In this document: positions 33,810 to 48,884 of the stretch, piece by piece | How the letters are laid out: each line of letters opens with the position of its first letter | How positions within the stretch are numbered: the first letter of the stretch is position 1 | Source: Luscinia megarhynchos | Taxonomy: Eukaryota > Chordata > Aves > Passeriformes > Turdidae | Assembly (NCBI GenBank): GCA_034336665.1 | Contig: CM067589.1 | Coordinates: 4,927,290 to 4,991,289, forward strand | Length of the DNA stretch: 64,000 nucleotides | Reading direction: 5' to 3' | Made by a program: the position numbers and the translations under genes | Notes under the pieces: generated by a model | Seen by the model: only the letters and a program-made list of their open reading frames with translations | Database searches by the model: none | What the model was told of the DNA's origin: nothing

Positions 33810-35745
33810 ACTGTAATAGTTTTGGTGTGATTTCTCGAAAATAATCAGAATGGCATTCCACCAGGGAATACATTCTGGATTATTTTCATCGTGTTATAAC
33901 TGTTGTTTGATTAAACTTAGTTGTAATTCCCCGTTTAACCTTTTTGTTATTATTTTTCCCCATTTGTTTTCAATTTTAATTCTGCTTGATGAGCTGAAAT
34001 AGTTAAAAGTAGCTGGAGAGGGGGTAAAATGGTGTGTGATAGACACAGAGGGGACCTCAACTGAGGTAGGAGTAGCCTCAAGTCTGTCTGTTTGCCTAAG
34101 GCTCACTTAAACTTGACTCTTGTTTCCCTGCAGCTCCGTAGGAATCCAGGTCATTAACTGAAATCTGGGCAGAAAACTGCCTTAAAAATCTACTTCAAGC
34201 TACAAGTGAGAGGAAAATCCTTAAAGTTTTTGAGCAGCCCAAGGAAAAGTTTTGGTAGTCAGCACTTGGCCTCTGAAATGGCTGACGAGGGAGCAGGGAA
34301 AGGCGATGGCTCAACCTCCCTCCTGCTGCACCTGAGAGGGGGAGGAGGAGGGAAAAGCAGGAAAAGCTCCGAACGCTGGCGCTTTTTGGGGGGCAAACAG
34401 GTCCGTGAAAGGGTGAAGCAGGGGAGGGGGCTGGGGGCTGCTCTGGCGGGGGCCGAGGTGCAGGCAGAAGTCGGGATCGAAATTGGAGGTGATGCAAGCT
34501 GTACCTGGCGGGGCACAGCTGGGGCTGAGGCGGGGAGCCGGGATGGGCCTGGGCAGCTGCCGCAGGAATGGGGGGAACGGGGATTCACACAATCCAGGGG
34601 CTCGGGGGAGGGCAGGGGGGACAGGCCTGCCCCAGCGCGGGTGCGGCGGGACCGGATCGGGGGTAAAGCGGCAGCGCCGAGGGGCTGGAGATGGCCCACC
34701 AGGTTTAACCCCACCCCTGCCGCTCCACGGGCGATACCAGCCTTTAGCGGGGAACAGAGTTCAGGGGGGTGGGAGAGAGGACAGGGACGTTACCAGCGCC
34801 GTGTAAAAGCGGGGGTTAAAGCGGCCGAGCGAGCCGCTGGAGGGGGGATCACACCGATTTTGTCATCGTCCCCCCCCCCACCCCTCTCCGCTCTGGGGCA
34901 CCGGCGGGGGGAAGGAAACGAGCCAGGGCCACTTGCTCAAGAGCCCGGGAGCCAGCGGCTCCTTCCCTGTGCCATGACATCACCGCAGCGCCGGGGGAGG
35001 GGGGCGGTGATCCTGCGGGATCCTGCGGGCCGGGATGGGGCCGAGCCCCGCGGCCTCCTCCGGCCCGGCCGCTGCTCCCCCGCCGTTCATTTCCCCGCCG
35101 AGGTTCCCTCTACGCGATTCCCACAAGAGGCGTTTTCTCCCGGGCAGGACGCGTGTCCGATGGCACCCACGGGGGTCCCTCACGGTCCTAGCTGTGAAAT
35201 GCAGCTCCTGGCACCTGGCTCGTGGGAAAACCTTGATCCAAAGTGATATTCTCAGCCAGGTTTTGCTCTCATCCACTTACCCCACACCCATCAGGTTCAA
35301 GTCCCTGGAATAAATATTTTCTCTGCAAATGCTTTAAAAAATACAACTTAAGAAAACCCCAACCAAACAAACCAACTAAAAGGACCATAATGATCAACTC
35401 TCCAACCCTGCTCTGCCCCCACCAACTTCTCCTGATTTATTCTGTGCAGTTTTAACAACTTTCCCTAGGAACCAGGTTATCCTGATCCCAAGGGCTCATT
35501 GCAGCTCCTGTGCCCAAATCTCCTGCAGACACAGACCAGTGAGATTCAGGGACCTTTGAAACCTCTGAGTGGATCAGTAATGGACAGGGAGCTCATCCAT
35601 GCTCCTCCTTGGCTGCGGGGAGAGCTCCCCATCCCGAGCCCTCCCACAAGCTCAGGAGCTGACTGGAGCTCACCTGGGTGAGCACAGAGCCCGCAGCAGC
35701 AGGGATCAGCCTGGCACAGCTCAGCTTGGAACCCCAGATGCTGCA
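33810..35745. other. Intergenic sequence, no gene recognised
   Basis: Contains a 346-codon plus-strand open frame (34206-35246) in GC-rich DNA, but it shows no recognisable domain, no biased codon pattern and no family likeness. I treat the segment as non-coding. Confidence 0.5.
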
Positions 35746-35747
35746 GT

Positions 35748-35985
35748 CATGCAATGGTTTGGGTTGGATGTGACCTTAAAGACCATCGAGTGCCAACCTC
35801 TGCCATGGTGGTGAGGCCCTGGCACAGGTTCCCAGAACAGCTGTGGCTGCCTGAAGTGTCCAAGGCCAGGTTGGATGGGGCTTGGAGCAACCTGGAGCAC
35901 GAGTACCTGTTTTTGCTGTCATGGCAGGGGGTGGAATGAGATGGGCTTTAGGGTCTCTTCCCACCCAATCCATTCCATGATTGCC
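35748..35985. mobile_element. Two CR1 3'-end pieces placed head to head
   Basis: 35748-35812 reads as the reverse complement of the CR1 end (GCAATGGTTTGGGTTGG). 35813-35985 reads as the CR1 sense end (GTGTCCAAGGCCAGGTTGGA, closing with CCAATCCATTCCATGATTG). The two truncated copies point outwards from a joint near 35812. Confidence 0.8.
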
Positions 35986-36869
35986 TAGACAGCAATGCCA
36001 CTAAGCCAGGTAGGAATCACCTCCCCAGGGCTCCATGGCTGTAGGAGGGCAGCACCAACACTGGACTTGGGGCACTTGGAAACAGAGCACTGAGAGACCC
36101 TCTGGCAAAGGGCTTTCCCAGCTCCTCCCCTCCAAAGGGGAGGAAAGGGCTGAAATTCTGTCCTGAGGAGAAGCAGAAATTACAGCACCAACACAAAAAA
36201 TAAGAGACTGCTCCATGCCACGTGTGGGCATGGCCTTTCCCCTTGGACAGAAGCAATGCAGGGCCAGAGCAGTTCCCTGGAAACACTGCAAATCCAAGAA
36301 AGAAGTGTCTGTTAATGCCACAACCTTGGCATGAGGTGAGCTCCAAATCCTGCCCTGTGACACAGCAGCCCCTTGGAGTTGCTCCCAGTGCTCCTTCCAT
36401 GGCACTGCAGGCTTGATCCCGTGCCAGGGCTCTATCCAGGGACACGGCTCTGGCAGCCCCACCACTTCACCTGCACTAACTGCACTCCCCTTCGCTGCCT
36501 TCACCTTCCAGGATATGTTCACAAAGCTGCTGGGAGTTTCCCAGTGACTCGGGGTCACACAAGTGGCATTTTGGTGAAACAACAGGAGAATCTGCAGCTG
36601 GTGGGGCCATTACCAAAAACCTGCAGCTCTTGGGGCACCTGCAACACAGCAAACCCTGGCTGGCAGCTCCAGCCCCTTGGGCTTGCTCCCCTTCTGCTCC
36701 CCACAAACCCTGGAACACCTGGGCAGGTGCAAAGCTCACAGCTCACACCAAGTATGACCCTCATTAGTTTGACAAAATCAGCTTGAAATTGCATTTTCAG
36801 TTGTCACAAGCATTAGAAGACACACACAATAAACCTCCCAGTCCTGGAAATACAGCTGGGATATAAACA

Positions 36870-37015
36870 TATCATGGAATCACAGAATGGATTAGGTTTG
36901 AGGAACCTTAAAGACCAGTTCCACTTCACTGCCATGGACAGGGACATCTTCCACTGTCCCAGGTTGCTCCAAGCTGTGGCCTTGAATACTTCAAGGGCTG
37001 GGGCAGCCATCACCT
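36870..37015 (-). mobile_element. CR1 LINE 3'-end fragment
   Basis: CATGGAATCACAGAATGG, AACCTTAAAGACCAG and CAGGTTGCTCCAAGC are reverse-complement CR1 3' end. Confidence 0.87.
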
Positions 37016-37849
37016 TTCCATATGAAGCTTTGGAATTCAGGACCTGCTAAAGCAACATCCACAGAGTCATAACAACAAATATAATTTAAAAAAAATACCC
37101 TACCAAGTGCCTAAATGTAAAATAATCTGGTTTTAACTGGCTGACCCACGTCTGACAGTACAATCCGCACTTAGAGCAGAAGCCTCCCAAATCTCCCTGT
37201 TTTAAACCTAAACCCAGCCCCACAAATACCAGGGGATGAGCTGGTGTTATCGGCCTTTGCCGAGGCAAGAACGGGGCTGGGAACTGGAGCTCCACTGAGG
37301 AGCCGTGGGGAGGCTGCGCCAGCTCAACCCCTCCCTAGCGCTGAGCGCTTCCAAAAAAATGCCATTTTTAGTTTTGAAACAGACGGGCTTTGACATTGCA
37401 CGGGGAAAGCAACGCCGCAGGTGCTTCCCCAGTCCCGCAGGGGCATTGCTCCCTCCGAGCCCGGGGTCGCTCGGGTTTGTTACCGCCCGACAAGTTCCCC
37501 CGGGGCCCTGGCAACAGCCAAGCGCTTTTGTTTTTGAGTCTCCGAGCTCCCCGGCGGGGAGGCCATGTTAGCTGAGATCCACTGGATCCCAGGATCCCTC
37601 CGGGAGCCCCGCGGGGTTCGGCTGAAATGTGTCAAACAAAGGATTAAATGCTAAGGATTAGTTCCCCCCACCCGAACCGCGGTGTATGAGGGAGGTGCGG
37701 GACGGGACACCGGCAGATCCAGATGTGCTTCCCAGCCCCTATTTCCATAAAAACTGCGCTGTTCGTCCCCTCTGCGCTTCATGGGGGTCGGCCCCGCTCG
37801 AAATTGGGCTGCGGCTGTCGAGAAACGTTAAAATACCGTTTAACGCTAA

Positions 37850-38560
37850 TTTTGATAGAAAAACAGCCCCAGCCCCCGCCCAGTAACGCAGGTGCCGCCG
37901 GAGCCCTCCGGGCCGGCTCAGGCCGCGGGGAGGCCGCGCAGCTCCGTGAGGCGCCTGGCAGCGCTGGGCTCCGCTCCCGGAGCGCGGACGGGGCGGCGGC
38001 CGGTGGCGCCCCCCCATCAGTGCAGGCGGGGCGGCCCCACGCTCCACTCGCGGGACAGAACCGCGGGCGGCTCCGCGACGGGAGTGGGCCCGGCCCGGCC
38101 CCTCACACACAAAATGGCGACGGCGGCGCCGCTCCCGCTCCGCCCGCGCGGCCGCCATAGCCGCCGTCCCGGCTCCGCCGCCCCGCCGCCAATCAGAGCC
38201 CGCCGTGCCGCTGCGTGACGGCTCCGCCGAGCCAGTAGGAACGCCAGTCTCAGAGGAAAAGGCGGGGCGCGCATCCGCCGCGGGGCATTGTGGGAGTTGT
38301 AGTCCACATACGCTTTGCGGTGGTGGGGCCGGGGCGGTTGCGGACTCGCCGCCCCAGGAGCCCCCGCGGCCGCACGTGGCGGGCGCTGTGTCACGGCGGT
38401 GGGCGGGGGAAACGGGCCGGGCCCGCAGCGAGGCCTCCGCAGGCCCTGATGTGACCAGGGGGGCCTGGCGGGGCCCAGGGTCCCCGGAGCCCCTCGGCGG
38501 GGCGGGCAGGGCGCGTGGGGCTCCGGGAGGAGGGTTTTGGCCGGGATGGCGACACCGAAA
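37850..38560. promoter_or_regulatory. CpG island with promoter motifs, gene not identified
   Basis: Dense CpG. Contains a YY1-type AAAATGGCG at about 38111, a CCAAT box at about 38189 and, at 38285-38303, the reverse complement of ACTACAACTCCCACAATGC, which fits the ZNF143 (SBS) promoter motif. I could not find supported coding exons on either strand. It may start a non-coding RNA or an exon set I cannot recognise. Confidence 0.55.
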
Positions 38561-40257
38561 GCCGGCCCTGAGGGCTGCTCGGCGCGGGGGCCGAGGCCTT
38601 GCTCAGGAGGCCTGTGCGGGGGGGGATGCTCCAGGCAGGGTGACCCCAGCGCCAAGGGGGGTGCTCGGCTCAAAGTGGGGTGTTCCCCCCCAGATGGGTG
38701 TCCTGGCTTTAGGCCAGGCTTTCACTTCAGCCGTCTTTGCATTTAACTCGCTAATGCCTCTGTCCTTCTCCAGAACCGCTCCGGGGCAGCAGCGGACACG
38801 GATCAGATCACAGCTGGCACACAAAGATCACAGTTAGAGAGATGACAATTAGATAGATCACAATTAGATAGATCACAATTAGCAGACACAGACCACAATT
38901 AGCAGACACGTGTCCCCTCAGCACGGTGGGAGCTCAGTGTGCTCAGCAGGTGACAGTTCTGTCCCAAATCACCCAGTTCCAGCTCTGCCGAGGGCTCCTC
39001 CCAAGGTTATCTGGGCTCCATCTCAGATCTCAAGGAGAGGAGTGACCCAAAGGGCAAAGTCCATGAGCTTTCCCAAGAGTTTCACAGGGATTTTCCCCCA
39101 CTGGTAGCACTCCTTGCTGGCTGAGCCCTGAGGGGTGTGGGCAGCAGGTTCAGTCGGCAGGAATTTTAAAGGAATAATGTGTCTTTGGAGGATCAGGACA
39201 TGTAAAAGTCAAAAATAAGCAATATTACTCTCAAATTAAAAAACCAACCAGCCAAACAAACAAAAAACCGAAAAAAAACCCTCACTACAAACCTAAAAAG
39301 TCTCTCCCTTCAAAGCTGGTCGTCTTGAACTCTTATTTTCTGGAGCAGGCTGGCCCCAGTCTCTGTCCCTGTGTGATGTTTGGGAAGAACAGTTCCGGGG
39401 AATGAGCCTGAGCAGCCACTTGAAGCATTTGGAATTAAGTTCTGATGTTATGAAAAGACAAAAGTGGTTTGTTGGGGGTTTTTTTTTGGTTGTGGGTGGA
39501 GGTTTTTTTGTTGGGGTTTTTTGTTTGTTTGGGTTTTTTGTGTTTTGTTGTTTTTGTATTTTTTTTTTCTGGGCTAGTAATTCCCCAATCATAAATTCTC
39601 CCCATTTTGTGACTTCAGTGAGTGGGGGTTAATTGTGCCAAACGTTTTCCAGCCAGAGAGTTGGTGTTGGATATGGCCTGGCTGTTCCTTAGTGGGAAAG
39701 GGGATGGGGAGTGCAAAATGGTCCAGATCTTAAGAATTTGGTGGGGAGAAAAGCAAGGGGACAAATCTATTTCCCCCTGGACTGTCCCAGTATGACAGAA
39801 CCCTTTTTGCAGAGCTTGGTGACGTTGGTGCTACATCCCAGGAAGGGGCTTGGGACCAGGTACCCCCAGCCCCTGGGATTCCTGTCCCCACAGGCCCAGG
39901 ATGGGGACATTGGCCCTGGCACAGCCCCTCCAGAAGGTTTGTCCCTGTCCTCTACCCTGGTAGTTGGGATCTTCCCAGGAGACAGCAGGGAGGCAGAGCA
40001 GCGTGCTCTGGGATGATCCTGGGCCTTGGGGGTTGTTCCTGGCACCCCCTGAGCTGTCAGATGTTCTCCCTGTGCTGACCCATCCCTACCAGCTAGAAAA
40101 CACTCATATTTGGGGGATTTCTGTATCAGGAGCTGTGATATCAGCACTCAAGGCCACATCAGTCCCCAGCTAGTGCAGGTGGGATTTGACTCTCAGCATG
40201 TCCCATTTCCTGGGATTTTGTGCTGTCAGAGGGACAGAGCCTGATGATAGCCTCCTC
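38561..40257. other. Intergenic sequence with an A-rich/T-rich inverted repeat
   Basis: No gene seen. CCAAACAAACAAAAAACC at 39252-39269 is perfectly complementary to GGTTTTTTGTTTGTTTGG at 39515-39532. A small ACAATTAG-type tandem repeat lies at 38845-38910. Confidence 0.5.
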
Positions 40258-40672
40258 AGTCCTGCCTGTCCTTGCCCTTCCTGCCTGTCCTTGCCCTTCC
40301 TGCCTGTCCCTGTCCTTCCCTGCCTGTCCTTGCCCTTCCCTGCCTGTCCTTGCCCTTCCCTGCCTGTCCATGCCCTTCCCTGCCTTTCCCTGCCTGTCCC
40401 TGCCCTTCCCTGCTTGTCCCTATCCTTCCCTGCCTGTCCCTGCCCTTCCCTGCCTGTCCCTATCCTTTCCTGCCTGTCCCTGCCCTTCCCTGCCTTTCCC
40501 TGCCTGTCCCTGCCCTTCCCTGCCTTTCCCTGCCTGTCCCTGCCTGTCCCTACCCTTCCCTGCCTGTCCCTGCCCTTCCCTGCCTGTCCTTGGCCTTCCC
40601 TGCCTGTCCCTGTCCTTTCATGCCTGTCCCTGTCCTTCCCTGCCTGTCCCTGCCCTTTCCTGCCTGCTGCTA
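40258..40672. repeat. 20-bp minisatellite
   Basis: About 20 copies of CCTGCCTGTCCCTGCCCTTC with single-base variants. It is open in all three plus frames because the unit contains no stop, so the long predicted frames are artefacts. Confidence 0.93.
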
Positions 40673-41194
40673 CCCACAGCAGAGCCCAAGGGGAGCACAG
40701 AAGGCTTTGGGGGAGCCAGGAGCAGCCTGATAACCCCTACCCCTCCGGGCGTTGGACTTATCTCTGAGCCCAGCTCCAGCCCCTACGTCACTGCCCGCGG
40801 TGCCTTTAGCCCGAGGCTCTCTGGGGTCCCATGGGCCATTCCTTGTCACCCCGTGGCGTTGTTGTCAGGGTCCAGAGGCAATCCCACTCCCCAGGGCACT
40901 CCTGGCCCTGGGAGCACATCAGTCCTGTCCCTGACTTGCTGCACCTTCCCAGGGCTGGAGGAACAAGTCCAAGGTCCCGAGGCTGCCAGGAGGAGCTGGA
41001 CCAGCCAACCCCACACAGGGACAGGCTGATTGCCGAGCTGGTGCCAGAGATACTGTGGTTTATAGATCCAGACTGATTTATTTTCCGTGTGTTTGGGCTT
41101 TTTCCAGCCATATTTTAACTCCTCCACAGCCTGTCCCCACGCCCTGGATCTCACTGATCCCAGCACTCCCAGCACGCATCAGCCACTGCTTCCA

Positions 41195-41712
41195 GCTCCC
41201 ACCTCCATCCATCTCCCAATGCTCCCAGTGCTCCCAGTAGCCATCTTCCAGCGCACCCAGCTCTCAGTGCTTCCAGCACCCAGCTCCCAGTGCTCCCAGC
41301 TCCAGCATGCATCTTCCAGTGCTCCCAGTGCCGCCTTCCCAGGGCTCCCAGATCTCCACACCCATCTCCCAGTGCTTCCAGCGCCCAGCTCCCAGTGCTC
41401 TCAGCTCCAGCACCCATCTCCCAGCGCTCGCAGCACTCAGCTCACAGCACTCCGCACCCATCTACCACTGCTCCCATCCCCCAGCACTCCCAGCATCCAG
41501 GTCCCAGTGCTCCCGGTCCCAGTCCCAGTAGTCCCAGTCCCAGTCCCCAGTCCTCCCAGTCCCAGTGGTCCCAGTGGTCCCAGTGGTCCCAGTGGTCCCA
41601 GTCCCAATCCCAGTGATCCCAGTCCCAGTGGTCCCAGTCCTCCCAATCCCAATGATCCCAGTGGTCCCAATGATCCCAGTGGTCCCAGTGGTCCCAGTGG
41701 TCCCAGTTCCCG
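41195..41712. repeat. CCCAGTGCTCCCAG / CCCAGTGGTCCCAG minisatellite
   Basis: Irregular 12-45-bp units to about 41500, then nearly pure 9- and 12-bp CAGTGGTCC units to 41712, ending at a CpG-rich segment. Confidence 0.9.
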
Positions 41713-41950
41713 GCCGCGAGCGCTGCGGGGCGCCAGCCCCAGCCCCGCGTGCCCCGGCCCCGCCCACCGCCCCAATTTAGGATATGGCCCCGCCCACCGA
41801 GCTGCAGCCCCCGCCCAACCCGGAAGCCTCGCTCCGAACGGCCCCGCCCCCCGCGGCCCCGCCCCCCGCGCGTGCGCGGCCGGCCCCGCCCACCAGCGGC
41901 TCCCCCGGCTGTTGGCCCCGCCCCCCGTGTCCCCCCGTGTTTCCCCCGTG
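41713..41950. promoter_or_regulatory. CpG- and GC-box-rich promoter-like segment
   Basis: At least seven CCCCGCCC-type Sp1 boxes in about 200 bp and an ETS word CCGGAAG at about 41820. The gene served is unknown. It could drive a minus-strand transcript ending at a TTTATT near 41077, or the kinase gene 3.7 kb downstream. Confidence 0.45.
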
Positions 41951-44900
41951 TCCCCTCCCGCCCCTCCATGTCCCTCTCCGTGTCCCCAGGTGTCCCCAGA
42001 CCGTCCCAGGTCCCCAGTGCTTCCGTGTGCCTCCAGCCGTGGTGTCCCTGGTGCCACCATCGCTGCTGTCCCTCTGTCTCTGGAATCCCCCCGTGCCCCC
42101 CCATGTCCTCTCTGTCCCCCGTGTTCCTCCGATGTCCCCTGTCCCCTGCATGTCTTCTGCATCCCCCCCATCTGCTCCATGACCTCTTTGGGCCCTGTGG
42201 GCCCTTGTGGCTCCCATGTCCCTCCCATCCCCAGTGTCCGCTCCCTTCCCTGTGTCCCCTTCACGTTCCCCTGGTCCCCCCAAGGCCTCTGAGTACGTTC
42301 TGTGTCCCCATGCCCATAGTGTCCCCTGTCCTCATGTCCTTCCTGTGCCCCCCACGTGTGCCCCTGTGCTCCCTGTGCCTCCCTCAGTGCTCTCGTGTTC
42401 CCATGTCACCTGTGTCCCCACACATGGCTGGCACATGTGCTGAGTCTTCCTTCCTGGGGAAATGGGGAGCACGGCCCGTGCTCCCCCCTGGATGATGGGA
42501 ACAGAGGCCGTGCCCCCTGGGATAACAGCGAGCAGGGACTGTGTCCCCCCGAGATCATCGAGCCCTTCCCTCAGGCACAGGGGTCCAGGGACAGACGGAC
42601 ACCCAGGACCCACTGACACGACCCTTTCCTCCCGTGCAGTCACTCAGCAGCAAGGTCTGCAGCTGAGCCCTGCGGTGACACCGTTTATTGTAGGACCTAC
42701 AAAAAAGCAGAGGCAGCTAAATCTGCACGGAGGGTCCTGACTCAGCCCGGAGTGGGAGGGGAGGGGGCTGCACGGGTGGTTGGGGTGAACCACGGCGTGG
42801 TGCCTCATGGGCAGCACAAGAGGGTTTGGGATTGGGGGAGTCACCTGGGAATCCCATCCCGGCCGTGCTAGAAGATCCCCTGGGCAAGTGGGGACAACTG
42901 GATTCCCAAAACAGGAACACATGGCTGCCTGGGTGTGACTACTAATGATTAATGAATTAGATTAATGAATTAATTTTATGAGGCATGAGGAGAGGGTGTC
43001 CGTGGTGGGTAAGGCACCACTTGACATTTTGGATGGGCCACCTTCCCAAACCCGAAAGCAAAGTTGCAGGGCAGGGCGGGGTCAGCAGCCGGTAAATGAA
43101 GTGCTGTCGGTAACGAGACAGTCCCAAAGGATGGATTGATCCGTTCGTCGATCCCTGCACCAGCAGCAGCTTTTCCTGCTGTTGATGTCCCGTGGATGTG
43201 ATGCTCTGTCCAGAGGGAATGCGGCTCCCGGGGGATTCACCCCCGGCCAAGCGCTCGGTCCCGGCACACCGCGCAGGGACGGGGGTGCCGCCAGCCCTTC
43301 ACAGATCCCCCAGACCCCAAATCTTTGTCCCTTCCTGGTCTTTCTCTGCTCCTTTTGCCGCTGTCGTCGGGACTAGAATCAGGCCGACACTGACATCAAG
43401 TGGCTGCCGGGGTCCCTCGCATTCCCGGCTGTCTCTCTCGCCGCCCGCCGGTCCATCCCGAGCGCTCGGAGCCGCAGGTGCCGCTGCTCACGGCCGTGCA
43501 TCCAGCCGTGCTCCATCGCCTGTCCCCAGCCAGGCCACCCCGTGTCCTCTCCTGTCCCCGGCAGTCGATATCCCAGCGGGGTCGAGCCGAGCGCCGGCGG
43601 CACCGCCGAGCCCGGAGCATCCGCACATCCCCGAGCCCCGGGACTCGGGGGGGACCCCTGCCCAAGGCAAGGGCGCGGTGACACAGCCACAGCGAGGCCG
43701 TGGTGACCCGCCACTGCCCTGGGGACATTTGTCCCCGACTCCCTGCCAGAGGCCGTGGACTTTGTGCCGAGCCTGGGAGCGGCACTAGGACGCGTCTGGC
43801 GGCGCTGGCACGGCCCCAAATCTCCCCGAGAGCTGGCTCCGGACAGCAGGTAACCCCAGGGGACAAGCCCTCTGCCCCGGCTGCTGTGCCACCGGGCTCC
43901 CCGGCGATTCCGGGTCCCTGTGCGGTGCCGCTGTCTGATCCCCAGGTCTGGAGTCAGCTCCGGGAGGAAATCTCAGCGTTCTTCCCATTTTAAATCTGGG
44001 CCAAGGGCGGCACCGGGCGCCAGAGCGGCTGCACGCTCCTGCTTTTGGGGGATAAAAGCCGGGAAACACATTTTTCCTCCAAACCACTCGCTTTGGAGGC
44101 CCGGAGGAGTTTCGCAACTCCCCGTTCACCTTCACCCCCTGTTCGCTGAAGCCGAAGCCCGGGGCTTGTGCTGGGCAGAGCGATGGCTCCGCTGGGATAT
44201 TGGCTGCAGGTGGAGCAGGACGCGGGGGGCAGGTGTGGGTGCTCAGCCCCTCTGCAGGAGCCCACCCATGGGCTGGGACGGAGGCGGGGGTTGGCCAGGG
44301 CTGAGCTGGCTGCGGATTTAACCCGTGAGAAGCCTCAGAATCTGCATAGGGGCTGGGAGGGAGGAGGTCTCGGCTGCGTACTGAGGTGTGGCAGCTCTCT
44401 GCAGCCCCTACTTGGGGTTCCTCTGCATTAGCTCTGTGTTGCAAACCTGTGGCCCTGCATGGTGCCAGACGGGGAGTTGGGGCATGATCTGGGGACAGCT
44501 CACAGTGGTGGGGGTTGTTTATCCCCCAAGTCCGGAAGCGCAGTGCTGGGAAGGAAAGGGAGGGGAGAATCAGGGCTGTTCCCAGCCTCGGAGCGGGAGG
44601 AATGCTCCTGGCTGTACCCCGAGACACCCCCACATGTGTGGTCCCAGCTGTCCTCAACCTCCAGCATCCCCCCTTCCCTGCCTCCCCAGCTCCCCAGTGT
44701 CTCTGCAGTGACTGGGGAAGGTCAGGGACCCGCAGGTGACCTGGGGCAGGAGGGACTGAACAGCAACAGGTCAGTGCTGTGGCTCTCGGGTTGGGGTTTG
44801 GGTGCTGCTGCCTGCCACCCTTGGGTGTCACTGTCTGTCCTCCCAACCTTTCTGGGGACGGAGCATGGAGGGGACGTGTAAGGAAACAGCTCCTTTGCCC

Positions 44901-45621
44901 TACAAGTGTGGTTTTCCTGGGGATTTCCTGGCTGATGTAAGACAGCACATGGGAAAAACATTGGCTTGAAGCCTGAGGGGCTCCTGGGAAGGGGCTGTCC
45001 CCATCCAAAATGGGGCCTTGCTTTAAAATCTGGCTTGGTCCCTTTGGGTCCATCAAGAGGGACCCCTCGGGGGGGGGGATGGGGAGTGTGGGTGCTGGTG
45101 GAGCAATGCCAGGGGTCTCCTGTGGCAGGCAGAAGGTGCAGAACCCCAGGGAGCAGCTGGAGCAGAGACTCAGCCACTGCCTGTCCCAGCTCGGGCCTGC
45201 CAGAGCCTGGGGGACACATCCAGCACCTGTCCTGACTGTGCCAGCACCTTGTGAGGAGCACCACCATGTCCCAGGCAGGAGGTACAGCAGAGCCCTGGGC
45301 CTGTCCCCAGGGAGGCACAGGGGACCCCAGCAACGGTGTGACCCCTATCAGCACCAATCTCCATCCCATCCTGGCCCCCTTTCTCTTGGATTATTGATCT
45401 TAAAGGCCTTTCACTCCAAACTTGACTTGCAGGGTGCTGGGCTGCCCCAGAAGCTCCTGTCCCCATGTTTCCCCCAGGTGTCATCCACACTGTGTGGAGG
45501 GTGGTTGGTCCCAGATGGAGCAGGAGGGGACACAGAAATTAGCACTAGAGGAGAAGACAGGCCCCTGTAGTCCCCAAAGCTTGGGGAATGCCTGCATGGC
45601 CCACCTTAATCCATCCCCCAG
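41951..45621. other. Gene-free stretch, or 5' part of the kinase gene
   Basis: Any upstream kinase exons must lie here or be absent. I could not assign one: several AG/GT-bounded segments near 45130-45480 are open, but none resembles known MYLK N-terminal sequence. CpG density rises at 43200-44250. A minus-strand AATAAA is at about 42680. Confidence 0.4.
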
Positions 45622-48100
<2,479 letters not shown>

Positions 48101-48262
48101 CAGCCCCATCCTGGACCACCTGGAGATGGGATGCTGCCTCCAGCAGCTCCCACAGCGACCTGGCCAGCCTGGGGCAGACCCAGACCCCCCTGTGGATGAG
48201 CTCTGGGGTCCCGTGGTGTCCCTGTGCTGCTGTCCCTGCAAGGAATGCAGGCACCTGCCCCC

Positions 48263-48268
48263 AATAAA
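48263..48268 (+). terminator. Poly(A) signal of the kinase gene
   Basis: AATAAA 163 bp after the stop codon, followed within about 30 bp by a GT-rich CCTGTCCTGGTTC stretch. Confidence 0.8.
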
Positions 48269-48884
48269 GCACTGACAATCTCTGCACTCCCTGTCCTGGT
48301 TCTATTTCCCCCAAACTCACTGGGAGAGGCAGGAAAGAGCTTCTCAAGCTGTGCCCACCCTTTGGGAGCTGGGATCAGGCTCTTGCCCACCTGGGCCTCT
48401 GCAGGAGTGAAGCTGGCCCTGGCACTGCAGCCATGGGTGTTCTTATGAGTATGTCCTGGGGGAGCCAGGATGAGCCTTGAGGCCTCTGATCTCTCCATTT
48501 CTGGGCCAGCTCTGGCACTGGTAGGGCTGGAAGCTGCTGTGGGACCTCCAGCCTTGGCCTAGGGAGGCAGAACTTGGTGTTTGGGAGCCTGGGGGAAGAA
48601 CAACCAGCACCAGGCTGTGCTGGGGGATGCTCAGCTGGGCCAGAGACTGGCTGGGGGCTCTTGCTGGGCACGGGAGTGACCATGAACCATCAGTGTTCCC
48701 TTGGTAAAAGGTGGTGAATGGGACTCTGGGCTGCAGGAGGAGGGAGGCATCATTCCCAAATTCAGTGACTCCACTCCTGCAGGCTGTGCTGTGTTCTGGG
48801 CACCCCACTACAACAGTGACATGGACACACAGGGCACAGGTTGATGAAGAATGAGAATAAAACTGGAGTCCTTCACCCACAAGG

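Noticed and set aside
34206..35246. 346-codon plus-strand frame
   Set aside because: Gly/Arg-rich composition of GC-rich DNA, no recognisable family, no supporting start or splice context.
38114..38218. Short frame starting ATGGCGACGGCGGCG in the orphan CpG island, and the minus-strand frame from 38158
   Set aside because: The first is only 34 codons and the second is an unrecognised Arg/Gly-rich frame. The ATGGCG is better read as a YY1-type promoter word.
40831..41076. Frame ending RDRLIAELVPEILWFIDPD that looks protein-like
   Set aside because: The last 20 residues look plausible and follow an AG, but I could not link upstream exons or name a family. It is too short to call.
43379..45056. 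Overlapping minus-strand frames of 146-423 codons
   Set aside because: No family likeness, no coherent splice sites, and composition follows the GC content.
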